Positions 24,383-32,402 of a stretch of DNA of 64,000 nt are shown one piece after another. The DNA is from Neisseriaceae bacterium JH1-16 (GTDB lineage Bacteria; Pseudomonadota; Gammaproteobacteria; Burkholderiales; Chromobacteriaceae). The DNA is taken from contig JAPDNP010000005.1 of assembly GCA_025989215.1 (NCBI GenBank), forward strand, positions 45,275 to 109,274. The letters are read 5' to 3'. Under the pieces are notes generated by a model. The model ran no database searches, had not been told where the DNA came from, and saw only the letters and a program-made list of their open reading frames with translations. Position numbers and translations under genes: made by a program. Position 1 is the stretch's first letter; each line of letters begins with the position of its first letter.

Positions 24383-25945
24383 ATGCCCGCCAAACTACAG
24401 GCCTTTCGCGCACTATTCCCCCCGTCCCGCCGGCTGCCGCTGCTCGCCGCGCTGGTGGTCGCGCTGCTCTGCCCCGCCATCGGTACCGCGGTCGCCTATT
24501 ACCAGGCCAGTACCTGGCTGCGTCAGCAAGCCGACCATCGAGTCACCGAGATCATCCAGGCCACCGACGACATCCTGCTTCACGCACAGGCGGCCGGCCG
24601 GCGCAGCCTGCCGCTGCTCGACCAGCCCTGCCTGGTCGCCCGCGAGCAGCTGGTGATGTCGGCGGCGCTGACGCCCTATGTACGCTCGCTGGCGCTGTAC
24701 CGCGGCCCGCAAGGCTATTGCTCGTCGCTGAGCGGCCCAGCCCGCTTTTCCTATCCTCGCGAGCGGCTACGCCGCAACGGCAACCTGCTGCTGATGCCGG
24801 GCAACTCGCTGACCCCGCAGCAACCGCTGCTGCTGCTGCGCATCGAACAGGGTGACCGGGGCGTGCTGGTCGGCCTGCTCAACCACTTCGTGGCCGAGAC
24901 GCTGATCCCGACCCAGACCGACCCGGAGAGCGTGTCTTTCCTGACCGTCGGCTCACGCTATCTCAACCGCGAAGGCCAGGCGTTGGACAGCGCGCCCGCC
25001 ACGCCTTCGGTAGTGGCGATCGAAACCAGCGCCACCTCGAAGCACTTTCCGGCGCTGCACGCCACGGTGCAGGTCGACCAGCCGACGCTGAACCGCTTCT
25101 TCTGGCAGCATTACTCGCTGCTGCTCGGCCTGCTGCTGGCGGGCGGCCTCGCCGGCGGCCTGCTCACCCATCGCCTGCTGACCCGGCGCGACTCGGCCGA
25201 GCGCGAACTGCGCCGGGCGCTGACTCAGGGCGAATTCGAGCCGTTCTACCAGCCGGTGCTCCAGGCCGACGACGGCAGCTGCCGCGGTGTCGAGGTGCTG
25301 ATCCGCTGGCGCCACCCGGACAAGGGGCTGATCCGCCCCGACCTGTTCATCCCCTTGGCCGAAGAAGCCGGCCTGATCGTACCGATCACCCGTCAGCTGA
25401 TGCAGCGCATCCGCGCCGACCTGCAAACGCTGTCCCTGCCCGACGGCTTCAAGGTCGGGGTCAACCTGGCGCCGGTCCACCTGCACGAGGCGACGCTGAT
25501 CGATGATTGCCGGCTGTTCCAGCAGACTTTCGCCGCGCGGGACATCCGCTTGGTGCTGGAGCTGACCGAACGCGGCGTGGTCGACAACGATCCCGAGGTA
25601 CAGGCGACGATGGCCGAGTTGCGCACGCATGGGGTGCAGCTCGCCATCGACGACTTCGGCACCGGCCACAGCAGCCTCGCTTACCTGCACAAGCTCAATG
25701 TCGACTACCTGAAGATCGACCAGGGTTTCGTTCGCACCATCGGCAGCGACTCGCTGGGCGTGACCGTGCTCGAAACGATCATCGAACTGGCCCACCGGCT
25801 GCATCTGGAAATGGTCGCCGAAGGCGTGGAAACCGAACAGCAGCGCCGCTACCTGCAGCAGAACGGCGTCCAGTTCCTGCAGGGCTTCCTGTTCGCCCGG
25901 CCGATGCCGATCGACGAGTTAAGATGCTATCTGGCTAGCAAGTGA
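24383..25945 (+). CDS. CSS-motif EAL phosphodiesterase, copy 1
   Basis: 520 residues from ATG 24383 (AGGA six bases upstream). An N-terminal membrane helix, a periplasmic CSS domain (Cys in LLDQPCLV and in GYCSSLSGPA) and a second helix (about 235-260) are followed by an EAL domain. All catalytic landmarks are present: EVLIRW (variant of ExLxR), GVNLAP, LELTERG, AIDDFGTGHSSLAYL, DYLKID, VAEGVET and LQGFLFARP. It should hydrolyse c-di-GMP to pGpG, with activity set by the redox state of the periplasmic cysteines as for other CSS-EAL proteins. A second, diverged copy follows. The domain has no GGDEF part. Confidence 0.9.
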   Translation: MPAKLQAFRALFPPSRRLPLLAALVVALLCPAIGTAVAYYQASTWLRQQADHRVTEIIQATDDILLHAQAAGRRSLPLLDQPCLVAREQLVMSAALTPYVRSLALYRGPQGYCSSLSGPARFSYPRERLRRNGNLLLMPGNSLTPQQPLLLLRIEQGDRGVLVGLLNHFVAETLIPTQTDPESVSFLTVGSRYLNREGQALDSAPATPSVVAIETSATSKHFPALHATVQVDQPTLNRFFWQHYSLLLGLLLAGGLAGGLLTHRLLTRRDSAERELRRALTQGEFEPFYQPVLQADDGSCRGVEVLIRWRHPDKGLIRPDLFIPLAEEAGLIVPITRQLMQRIRADLQTLSLPDGFKVGVNLAPVHLHEATLIDDCRLFQQTFAARDIRLVLELTERGVVDNDPEVQATMAELRTHGVQLAIDDFGTGHSSLAYLHKLNVDYLKIDQGFVRTIGSDSLGVTVLETIIELAHRLHLEMVAEGVETEQQRRYLQQNGVQFLQGFLFARPMPIDELRCYLASK

Positions 25946-26176
25946 ACACTTACAATTCTTCGACATTTTTGTCACAACTCGGTTTATTTAAATTCACTAT
26001 TCTGGCGGCTTGATTAATAATTATGCCTTCATTCTTTACTTACCATTCCAGGCAGGAAAAAGGGATCGCCTCACCCTGAACAGTCCGCCCGGTCTGGCTT
26101 GAGGCCCACCAACAGACATCACCCGTTGCCGCCGAACCGGGCGCGGGATCGCCGCCGGAAGACCCAACCTCTCTCC
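25946..26176. other. A+T-rich gap between the two CSS-EAL genes
   Basis: 230 bp; 25950-26050 is clearly A+T-rich (for example TTTATTTAAATTCAC) and probably carries a promoter for the second gene. No gene or clear terminator is seen. Confidence 0.4.
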
Positions 26177-27772
26177 ATGACGTCCTCCTCGTCCCCGTTC
26201 GGAACCCGCCTCGCCAGCCGGCAACGCCAAGACTTGCTTCTCACGACACTGGTCGGCTTGTTGGCCACGCTGCTACTGGCCTTGCTGTTCGGCTATCAGG
26301 AGATCGACCGGGTTCAGCAGCAAACGCTGCAGAACGCCCGTATCAGCCAGCAGGCCATCGACCGGCTGCTCGACGACGTCGGCGTCTCGCTGCGCCAGGT
26401 CGAGCCGCTGATCGACTTGCCCTGCCCCCAGCTGCGCACGCGCCTGATCCCGGTGGTCGCGGCCAACCCTTATCTGCGCGCCATCGGCGCGATCAATCAG
26501 CAACGCCTGTACTGTCTGACCTCTCAGGGACGGGTCGACATCGCCATGCCGCAGCTGAGCTTTGCCCGCCCGGAAACGCTGTGGCTCGCACCGCGCCCCT
26601 CCGCCGGCGAAGGCGGCACCAGCCTGGAGGTGCTGCGCCGCCTGCCCGACGGCCACAGCGTGCTGGCCACGCTGGACATGCAGCTGCTGCGGCCCTTCCT
26701 GCGCCGGGTGCTGCTGAACAATCTGCAGGACCAGGGTCTGCTGGTCGGCGAGCAGCTCTACCTGGGCGCCCAGCTGCTCGCCAACCTGCCGCACCATGGC
26801 GCGTTGTCGGTCAAGGTCGACTCGCAACGCTACCCGTTCAGCGTGCTCGCTGATACCTCGCAGCGTCACCTGTGGCTGCACGTGCTGGATACGCTGCAGC
26901 TGAAGCTGCCGCTGCTGCTGCTGGTCGGCGTGCTGACTGGCCTTGCCACCCGTCGGGCGCTGCAGCGCTGGCGCGCGCAAAGCGGCCGGCTGGAACAGGC
27001 GCTGCGCAATCAGGAGTTCCTGCCCTACTACCAGCCGCTGATCGACGCCCGCAGCGGCCGCTGTATCGGCGCCGAGGCGCTGATGCGCTGGCAGCCACCC
27101 GGCGGGGCGCTGATCCCGCCCGACCGTTTCATCCCGCAGCTGGAGGAAAACGGCCAGATCGCCGCCGCCACCGCGCTCTTGATGCGCCAGGTGGCCGCCG
27201 ACCTGAGCCGGCTGGCGCTGCCGCCGGACTTTCACCTGAGCATCAACATCAATCCCAACCAGCTGGCCGACCCGGCGCTGAGCGCCGACACCCGGCTGCT
27301 GCAGGACGCGGTCGCCCCCCAGCAGGGCCGCATCGTGCTCGAGTTGACCGAGCGGGTCGCGCTCGAATCGACCGGCGACACCCAAGCGACCTTGCAGCGG
27401 CTGCGCGAGCAAGGCGTGAAGATCGCCATCGACGACTTCGGCACCGGCCACAGCAGCCTCGCCTATCTGACCGAGCTGAAAGTGGACTACCTGAAGATCG
27501 ACCGGCGCTTCGTTGCGACCATCCGCAGCGACGCCCCCAGCGCGGTGCTCGACGCGATCATCGCACTGGGGCGGCAACTGAATCTGGTCACCGTGGCCGA
27601 AGGCGTGGAAACCGAGCGCCAGGTCGACTACCTGCGCACCCGCCAGGTCACGCTGCTGCAAGGCTTCCTGTACGCCCGACCGATGCCGTTCGTGCAGTTC
27701 GCCGACTATCTGGCCGACAACGGCCGTGCCGATCTGCCGGCGCCGGTCGAACCGCTGTTCAGCCACGCATGA
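26177..27772 (+). CDS. CSS-motif EAL phosphodiesterase, copy 2
   Basis: 531 residues from ATG 26177. Same architecture as the preceding gene: membrane helix (about 18-40), periplasmic domain with Cys in LIDLPCPQLR and RLYCLTSQG, second helix (about 240-260), EAL domain. The second cysteine is followed by LTS rather than SS, so the CSS motif is degenerate. Catalytic residues are intact: EALMRW, NINPNQL, LELTERV, AIDDFGTGHSSLAYL, DYLKID, VAEGVET, LQGFLYARP. The EAL half resembles copy 1 more than the sensor half does, fitting a tandem duplication with divergence of the sensing part. Confidence 0.88.
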   Translation: MTSSSSPFGTRLASRQRQDLLLTTLVGLLATLLLALLFGYQEIDRVQQQTLQNARISQQAIDRLLDDVGVSLRQVEPLIDLPCPQLRTRLIPVVAANPYLRAIGAINQQRLYCLTSQGRVDIAMPQLSFARPETLWLAPRPSAGEGGTSLEVLRRLPDGHSVLATLDMQLLRPFLRRVLLNNLQDQGLLVGEQLYLGAQLLANLPHHGALSVKVDSQRYPFSVLADTSQRHLWLHVLDTLQLKLPLLLLVGVLTGLATRRALQRWRAQSGRLEQALRNQEFLPYYQPLIDARSGRCIGAEALMRWQPPGGALIPPDRFIPQLEENGQIAAATALLMRQVAADLSRLALPPDFHLSININPNQLADPALSADTRLLQDAVAPQQGRIVLELTERVALESTGDTQATLQRLREQGVKIAIDDFGTGHSSLAYLTELKVDYLKIDRRFVATIRSDAPSAVLDAIIALGRQLNLVTVAEGVETERQVDYLRTRQVTLLQGFLYARPMPFVQFADYLADNGRADLPAPVEPLFSHA

Positions 27773-27937
27773 AACTGGCCCCGCCTGCGTGCCCCGGGCC
27801 AGGTCAAGCCCGAGCGCGCGTAGTGCCGGACAATCGCGCAGTTTGTGTATCGAAATTGAAGAAAGCGCGCATCGGATTTGCTCGTGTCGTCACATCTATG
27901 TTAAAGACAGACGGGTAATTTTCGCTTTCGAACCATC

Positions 27938-28708
27938 ATGAGCCGATCCCCTCGACACGACAGAATTTTGCAGCTGGTCCGCGACAACGGCTTCATGCCG
28001 ATCGAGGAACTGGCTCGGCTGCTGGACGTCACCCCGCAGACCATCCGCCGCGACATCAACCAGCTGTGCGAAGCCAATCTGCTGCGCCGCTACCACGGTG
28101 GCGCCGCGCTGGGCAGCAGCGTGGAAAATGAAGACTACTTCGCGCGCAAGGGGAAGTTCCAGAGCGAAAAGGCGCACATCGCCGACATGATCGCCGAGAG
28201 CATCCCTGATCATGCCTCGCTGTTCATGAGCATCGGCACCACGATCGAGGCGGTGGCGGTGGCGCTGACCAATACCCACAAGGGGCTGCGCGTCATCACC
28301 AACAACATCCACGTGGCGTCGATCATGTCGACCAACCCGGACTTCACCGTGATGATCACCTCCGGGGTGGTGCGCGCGTCGGACGGCGGCATCACCGGCG
28401 TCGCAACGCTGGACTTCATCAACCAGTTCAAGGTCGACTACGCCATCCTCGGCGTGTCCGGCATCGAACCGGACGGCTCGCTGCTCGATTTCGACTACCG
28501 CGAGGTGCGCGTCGCGCAGGCGATGATGGCCAATGCCCGCCACCGCTACCTGGCCGCCGACCACAGCAAGTTCGGCCGCAACGCCCTGGTGCGCATGGGT
28601 CACATCAGCGAATTCCACGCCATCTACACCGACAACGAGCCGCCCGAGCCGCTGCAGAAGCTGCTCAACGAGCACAACGTCAAGCTGTTCCTCGCCGACC
28701 CGCTGTAA
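27938..28708 (+). CDS. DeoR-family repressor, GlpR-like
   Basis: 256 residues. N-terminal DeoR helix-turn-helix (FMPIEELARLLDVTPQTIRR, then RRYHGGAAL) and a C-terminal sugar-phosphate sensor domain with SLFMSIGTTIEAVAVAL, VITNNIHVASIM and DYAILGVSGIEPDGSLLDF. The wording of these blocks is closest to GlpR, the glycerol-3-phosphate regulon repressor. No glp genes are in the window, so the target is an inference. It is monocistronic, with a short upstream gap and no obvious operator. Confidence 0.83.
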   Translation: MSRSPRHDRILQLVRDNGFMPIEELARLLDVTPQTIRRDINQLCEANLLRRYHGGAALGSSVENEDYFARKGKFQSEKAHIADMIAESIPDHASLFMSIGTTIEAVAVALTNTHKGLRVITNNIHVASIMSTNPDFTVMITSGVVRASDGGITGVATLDFINQFKVDYAILGVSGIEPDGSLLDFDYREVRVAQAMMANARHRYLAADHSKFGRNALVRMGHISEFHAIYTDNEPPEPLQKLLNEHNVKLFLADPL

Positions 28709-28830
28709 GCACCACACGATGCCCGGCCGCCGCGCACCCCACTTGAGGGGCCCGCGGCGGCTCCCCTTTCGCGGCCGGTCGTTCGGCGCGCCCGTCGTCG
28801 GGCGGCTGCCGGGCAGTGCCGTCCCACTGC

Positions 28831-28836
28831 TATAAT
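28831..28836 (+). promoter_or_regulatory. Extended -10 promoter of the RNase II-type gene
   Basis: TGCTATAAT with a perfect -10 at 28831-28836, 38 bases before the ATG at 28874. No good -35 is seen, as is usual for extended -10 promoters. Confidence 0.55.
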
Positions 28837-28873
28837 CGCTTCCTTCCCAGCCCCACCATTAGCTAGCGCGCGC

Positions 28874-30811
28874 ATGAATATTTTTTACGAGGAAAGCGGT
28901 GCCTTCAAAGTCGGCACCGTGGTGACCAAGAACGATGCCTCGTTGCAGGTCGACACCCTGCACGGCAAGCGCGCCAAGATCAAAGCGGCCAACGTGATGA
29001 TCGAATTCACCAGCCCCTTGGCCGACTTCCTGCCGGCCGCCGAGGCGCAGGCCGCCGAGATCGACGTCGACTTCCTGTGGGAAGTGTGCGGCGAGGACGA
29101 GTTCGACTTCGACAGCATCGCCGCCGAGTATTTCGGCCACAAACCGAACGCCGTCGAAGGCGCCGCGATCCTGCTGACCATCTTCGGCGCGCCGATGTAC
29201 TTCTACAAGAAGGGCAAGGGCCGCTTCAAGGCCGCGCCGGAAGAATCGCTGAAGGCCGCGCTGGCCGGCATCGAGAAGAAGAAGCGCGAACAGGAACAGA
29301 TCGACGCCTGGGTGGCCGAGATGGTCGCAGGCCAGCTGCCGGACGCAATCCGCAGCCAGCTGATGACGCTGTTGCACCGCCCGGACAAGCAGACCCTCGA
29401 ATTCAAGGCCTTCGACGCCGCCTGCCAGAAGAAGGCGCTGTCGCCGCTGAAACTGGCTGCCGCGCTCGGCGGCATCCCGTCGGTGCCAGACTACCTGTTG
29501 GCCGGCTTCCTGATGGAGCACTTCCCGAAGGGCCGCGGCTTCGGCCAACTGCCGGCGCCGACCCCGGAAACCGACCTGCCGCTGTCCGACGTGGCCGCGT
29601 TCTCGATCGACGATGCCGCCACCACCGAGATCGACGACGCGCTGTCGGTGACCGAGCTGCCCAACGGCAACAAGCGCGTCGGCATCCACATCGCCGCACC
29701 GACGCTGGGCATCGCGGTCGGCTCCGAGATCGAGCGCGTGGTGTTCCAGCGCCTGTCGACGGTGTATTTCCCGGGCGACAAGATCACCATGCTGCCGGAC
29801 GAGCTGGTGCAGGCGTTCACGCTGCAGGAAGGGCTGGACTGCCCGGCGCTCAGCCTGTACGTCGAGGTCACCCCTGAGTTCGAACCGGTCGGCTATGAAA
29901 ACCGCATCGAGAAGGTGCGCATCGCCGCCAACCTGCGCCACGACCAACTGGAGCAGGTGTTCAACGAGCAGACCCTGGCCGAACCGGGCTTCGGCCCCGA
30001 CTACCCGTTCAAGAACGAACTGGTGTGGCTGTGGCAGTTCGCCGTGGCGCGTGAGAAATTCCGCGGCAAGCACGACCCGAGCCGTCCGGTGCAGAGCGAC
30101 TACAACTTCGCCATCGTCGATGGCAAGGTACAGATCACCACGCGCAAGCGCGGCGCGCCGATGGACAAACTGGTGTCCGAGCTGATGATCCTCGCCAACA
30201 GCGAGTGGGGCCGCATGTTGGCCGAGGCCGGCATCCCAGCGCTGTACCGCGCCCAGACGATGGGCAAGGTGCGCATGACCACCAAGGCCGAGCCGCACGT
30301 CGGCTTGGGCGTCGCGCAGTACGCCTGGAGCACCTCGCCGCTGCGCCGCGCCGCCGACTTCGTCAACCAGCGGCAGCTCACCGCGATGATCCGCGGCGAG
30401 ACGCCGCAGTTCGAGCAGGGCGACGCGATGCTGTTCGCGGTGCTGCGCGACTTCGACGCGGCTTACAGCGCCTACCTGGGCTTCCAGGACCGGCTGGAGT
30501 ACTTCTGGTGCCTGCGCTGGTTTAGCCAGGAAGGCGTCAGCGAGATCACCGCCAACTTCATCAAGGAAGACCTGCTGCGCCTGAACGGCCTGCCGATGCG
30601 GGTGCGGGTGCCGGGCCTGCCGACGCTGGCGTCGGGTGACACCGTGCGCCTGGGCGTGGTGCGCGTCGACGAGCTGGAACTGACCATCGAGTTCCGTTTC
30701 CTCGGCGTGGAGGGTCATCAGGACCTGGCCGAGGAGAGTGCGGACGAGGTTGGTGCCGGCGGCACGGTCGAGGTGGAGGTGAGCAGCGAAGGTGCACTGC
30801 AGGCTGGGTAA
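28874..30811 (+). CDS. RNase II/RNB-domain exoribonuclease
   Basis: 645 residues. The RNB catalytic core carries the four-aspartate motif FSIDDAATTEIDDALSV, which coordinates the two metal ions, and the downstream YAWSTSPLRRAADFVNQRQL. An N-terminal winged or OB-like region precedes it, and an S1-like segment (about 580-625) ends the protein. It should degrade RNA 3' to 5'. Length and the short N-terminus fit RNase II rather than RNase R. It has its own promoter and a strong terminator (30836-30860). Confidence 0.9.
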   Translation: MNIFYEESGAFKVGTVVTKNDASLQVDTLHGKRAKIKAANVMIEFTSPLADFLPAAEAQAAEIDVDFLWEVCGEDEFDFDSIAAEYFGHKPNAVEGAAILLTIFGAPMYFYKKGKGRFKAAPEESLKAALAGIEKKKREQEQIDAWVAEMVAGQLPDAIRSQLMTLLHRPDKQTLEFKAFDAACQKKALSPLKLAAALGGIPSVPDYLLAGFLMEHFPKGRGFGQLPAPTPETDLPLSDVAAFSIDDAATTEIDDALSVTELPNGNKRVGIHIAAPTLGIAVGSEIERVVFQRLSTVYFPGDKITMLPDELVQAFTLQEGLDCPALSLYVEVTPEFEPVGYENRIEKVRIAANLRHDQLEQVFNEQTLAEPGFGPDYPFKNELVWLWQFAVAREKFRGKHDPSRPVQSDYNFAIVDGKVQITTRKRGAPMDKLVSELMILANSEWGRMLAEAGIPALYRAQTMGKVRMTTKAEPHVGLGVAQYAWSTSPLRRAADFVNQRQLTAMIRGETPQFEQGDAMLFAVLRDFDAAYSAYLGFQDRLEYFWCLRWFSQEGVSEITANFIKEDLLRLNGLPMRVRVPGLPTLASGDTVRLGVVRVDELELTIEFRFLGVEGHQDLAEESADEVGAGGTVEVEVSSEGALQAG

Positions 30812-30835
30812 TCTCTGCTTCGCACTGCTTGAAAG

Positions 30836-30860
30836 AGCCGACCTTTTGGTCGGCTTTTTT
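30836..30860 (+). terminator. Intrinsic terminator after the RNB gene
   Basis: AGCCGACC (30836-30843), TTTT loop, GGTCGGCT (30848-30855) and T residues to 30860. Confidence 0.92.
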
Positions 30861-30937
30861 GTTGGCTGAGCAGAAGGGAGCATTCGGCCAACCCTGTCTG
30901 TCGCCAGCCATTCGGTAGCGTTTGCTCGATCTGCTGC

Positions 30938-31012
30938 TTTTGTCGGTCTCGCCCGACCGGCGAGTTCCTTTTCTTGCTTCGCCAAGAAAAGGAACCAAAA
31001 GAAGGCGACCCC
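30938..31012 (+). repeat. Intergenic inverted repeat, left copy
   Basis: About 75 bp beginning TTTGTCGGTCTCGCCCGACC and containing the internal palindrome TTCTTGCTTCGCCAAGAA. The right copy (31551-31624) lies in opposite orientation with a few mismatches. Similar palindromic blocks are scattered in many proteobacterial genomes; here no gene lies between the copies. Confidence 0.75.
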
Positions 31013-31293
31013 GATGCGCTGGCCTACGGCTTCCCTCGCGCCTGCCAAGCGGCCAGGCGCCGCCGAACTCGCGGGCGGCTAACGTCCGCCCACTCGAACA
31101 AGCGGCGGCTTAACACCTGGCCACTTGACGATCGCTCGGCAGCGCAAAGGGGGATGGGCAGGATGATTGTAATGATTCTGAATACTGGAGAAAGAACGCT
31201 CCGTGACGAGTCAACTGGCTGGGGTGTCAAGATTGGCCGAAAGCGACCCAGTTTAAGAGGATGATTTGACAGGCTTTCGGCCAACCTTAGATC

Positions 31294-31332
31294 TTATCCA
31301 CAGACAAGTGCCAATCGACCGCTTTATCCACA
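31294..31332 (+). promoter_or_regulatory. Two consensus DnaA boxes 30 bp apart
   Basis: TTATCCACA at 31294-31302 and again at 31324-31332, each followed by G. Both match the strong DnaA box consensus and they point the same way, about three helical turns apart. No dnaA or dnaN gene is near, so this is not evidence for the replication origin; a DnaA titration or regulatory site is possible. Confidence 0.5.
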
Positions 31333-31432
31333 GGGAGCAACAGTCCCGGGCATTCACTGGTTTGCCTAGCCCTATTCACGACAGTTTCCGACAAGCACCC
31401 CATTCCCCCTTCGACGCCGCCGAGGACGGCGC

Positions 31433-31508
31433 GGCCAACGGGGGAAGTCGGCGAGCACTGTCCGAGTGCCGGCGCAGCCGGTGCGAGTTGCGCAGCCGCC
31501 CGTTGGCC
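31433..31508. repeat. Strongly structured intergenic segment
   Basis: GGCCAACGGG (31433-31442) pairs with CCCGTTGGCC (31499-31508), enclosing two smaller hairpins, GCACT/AGTGC (31455-31469) and CCGGC/GCCGG (31469-31481). Together they could form a multi-branched RNA or a cruciform. No RNA family is recognised. Confidence 0.4.
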
Positions 31509-31550
31509 GTGGCGCCCGCAGGGCAGCCCGCGAAGCGGGCCGGCGTCGTT

Positions 31551-31624
31551 GGGGTCGCCTTTCTTTGGGTCCTTTCTTTGGCGAAGCAAAGAAAGGACCT
31601 CGCCGGTCGGGCGAGACCGACAAA
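31551..31624 (-). repeat. Intergenic inverted repeat, right copy
   Basis: Reverse-oriented partner of 30938-31012. It contains the palindrome GTCCTTTCTTTG/CAAAGAAAGGAC around GCGAAG. Confidence 0.75.
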
Positions 31625-31692
31625 GGCCACAGCCCCCACCAACGCTGGCCGAAAAGCTCCTTCGGCCAACCTCGCAGCCCCATCCCCCAAAC

Positions 31693-31718
31693 AAAAAAAG
31701 AGAGCGACACATGGTCGC
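31693..31718 (-). terminator. Intrinsic terminator of edd-eda
   Basis: Read on the minus strand: GCGAC, short loop, GTCGC, then TCTC and seven T residues. It lies about 50 bases beyond the eda stop. Confidence 0.8.
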
Positions 31719-31765
31719 CCTTGGGAGAGAAGTACAACAAAAAACACAAGGAGAAATCGTTAAGC

Positions 31766-32398
31766 TCAGCGCTCGCGCAGTGCCCGCGCGCCACGCGCCA
31801 ATTCGGTGATACGCGCCCAGTCGCGCGCCGCAATTGCGTCGTCCGGCGTCAGCCAGGAGCCGCCCACCGCCAGTACGTTCGGCAGCGCCAGATAGTCGCC
31901 GGCATTCTTTTCGCTGATGCCGCCGGTCGGGCAGTAGCGCAGTTCCGACAGCGGACCGGCCAGCGATTTGAGCAGCTTCACGCCACCCACCGCCTCGGCC
32001 GGGAACAGTTTCTGGATCAGGAAGCCTTCGTCGGCGGCGCGCATCGCCTCGGACGGGGTGGCCACGCCGGGGATGAACGGCACGTTGCTCGAACGCGCCG
32101 CGGCGGCCAGCTCGCCGGTCAGGCCCGGGCTGACGCCGAACTGCGCGCCGGCCTCCAGCGCCGCTTCCCACTGCGCGCGGGTGCGCACCGTGCCGGCGCC
32201 GACGATCGCGTCGGGCACTTCCTCGCGCAGCCGGCTGATCGCGGCCAGTGCGCCCTTAGTGCGCAGCGTCACTTCCAGCACGCGGATGCCGCCGGCGACC
32301 AGCGCGCGGCCCAGTTCCGGCGCCAGGCCCGGGTCGGACAGCACGATCACCGGCATCACCGGGCCGTCTTGCAGGAGGGAAAGCGCGTCGATCGTCAT
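31766..32398 (-). CDS. eda: KDPG aldolase (2-keto-3-deoxy-6-phosphogluconate aldolase)
   Basis: 210 residues. It splits KDPG into pyruvate and glyceraldehyde 3-phosphate, ending the Entner-Doudoroff pathway. Family landmarks are MPVIVLSD, the catalytic Glu in [22 protein letters not shown] and the Schiff-base Lys in [14 protein letters not shown], then CPTGGIS. It starts four bases after the end of edd and shares its promoter and HexR control. Length is normal. Confidence 0.96.
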   Translation of the reverse strand: MTIDALSLLQDGPVMPVIVLSDPGLAPELGRALVAGGIRVLEVTLRTKGALAAISRLREEVPDAIVGAGTVRTRAQWEAALEAGAQFGVSPGLTGELAAAARSSNVPFIPGVATPSEAMRAADEGFLIQKLFPAEAVGGVKLLKSLAGPLSELRYCPTGGISEKNAGDYLALPNVLAVGGSWLTPDDAIAARDWARITELARGARALRER

Positions 32399-32402
32399 CT
32401 CA

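Larger units (their letters stand above)
30861..31692. other. Non-coding region between the RNB gene and eda
   Basis: About 830 bp with no supported gene on either strand. It holds four TTGGCCGAA-type motifs (30883, 31233, 31276, 31661), an inverted pair of about 75-bp repeats (30938-31012 and 31551-31624), two DnaA boxes (31294, 31324) and a strongly structured segment (31433-31508). Confidence 0.6.

Noticed and set aside
31294-31332. The DnaA boxes as the chromosomal replication origin
   Set aside because: Only two boxes, no A+T-rich unwinding region next to them and no dnaA, dnaN, gidA or rpmH nearby.
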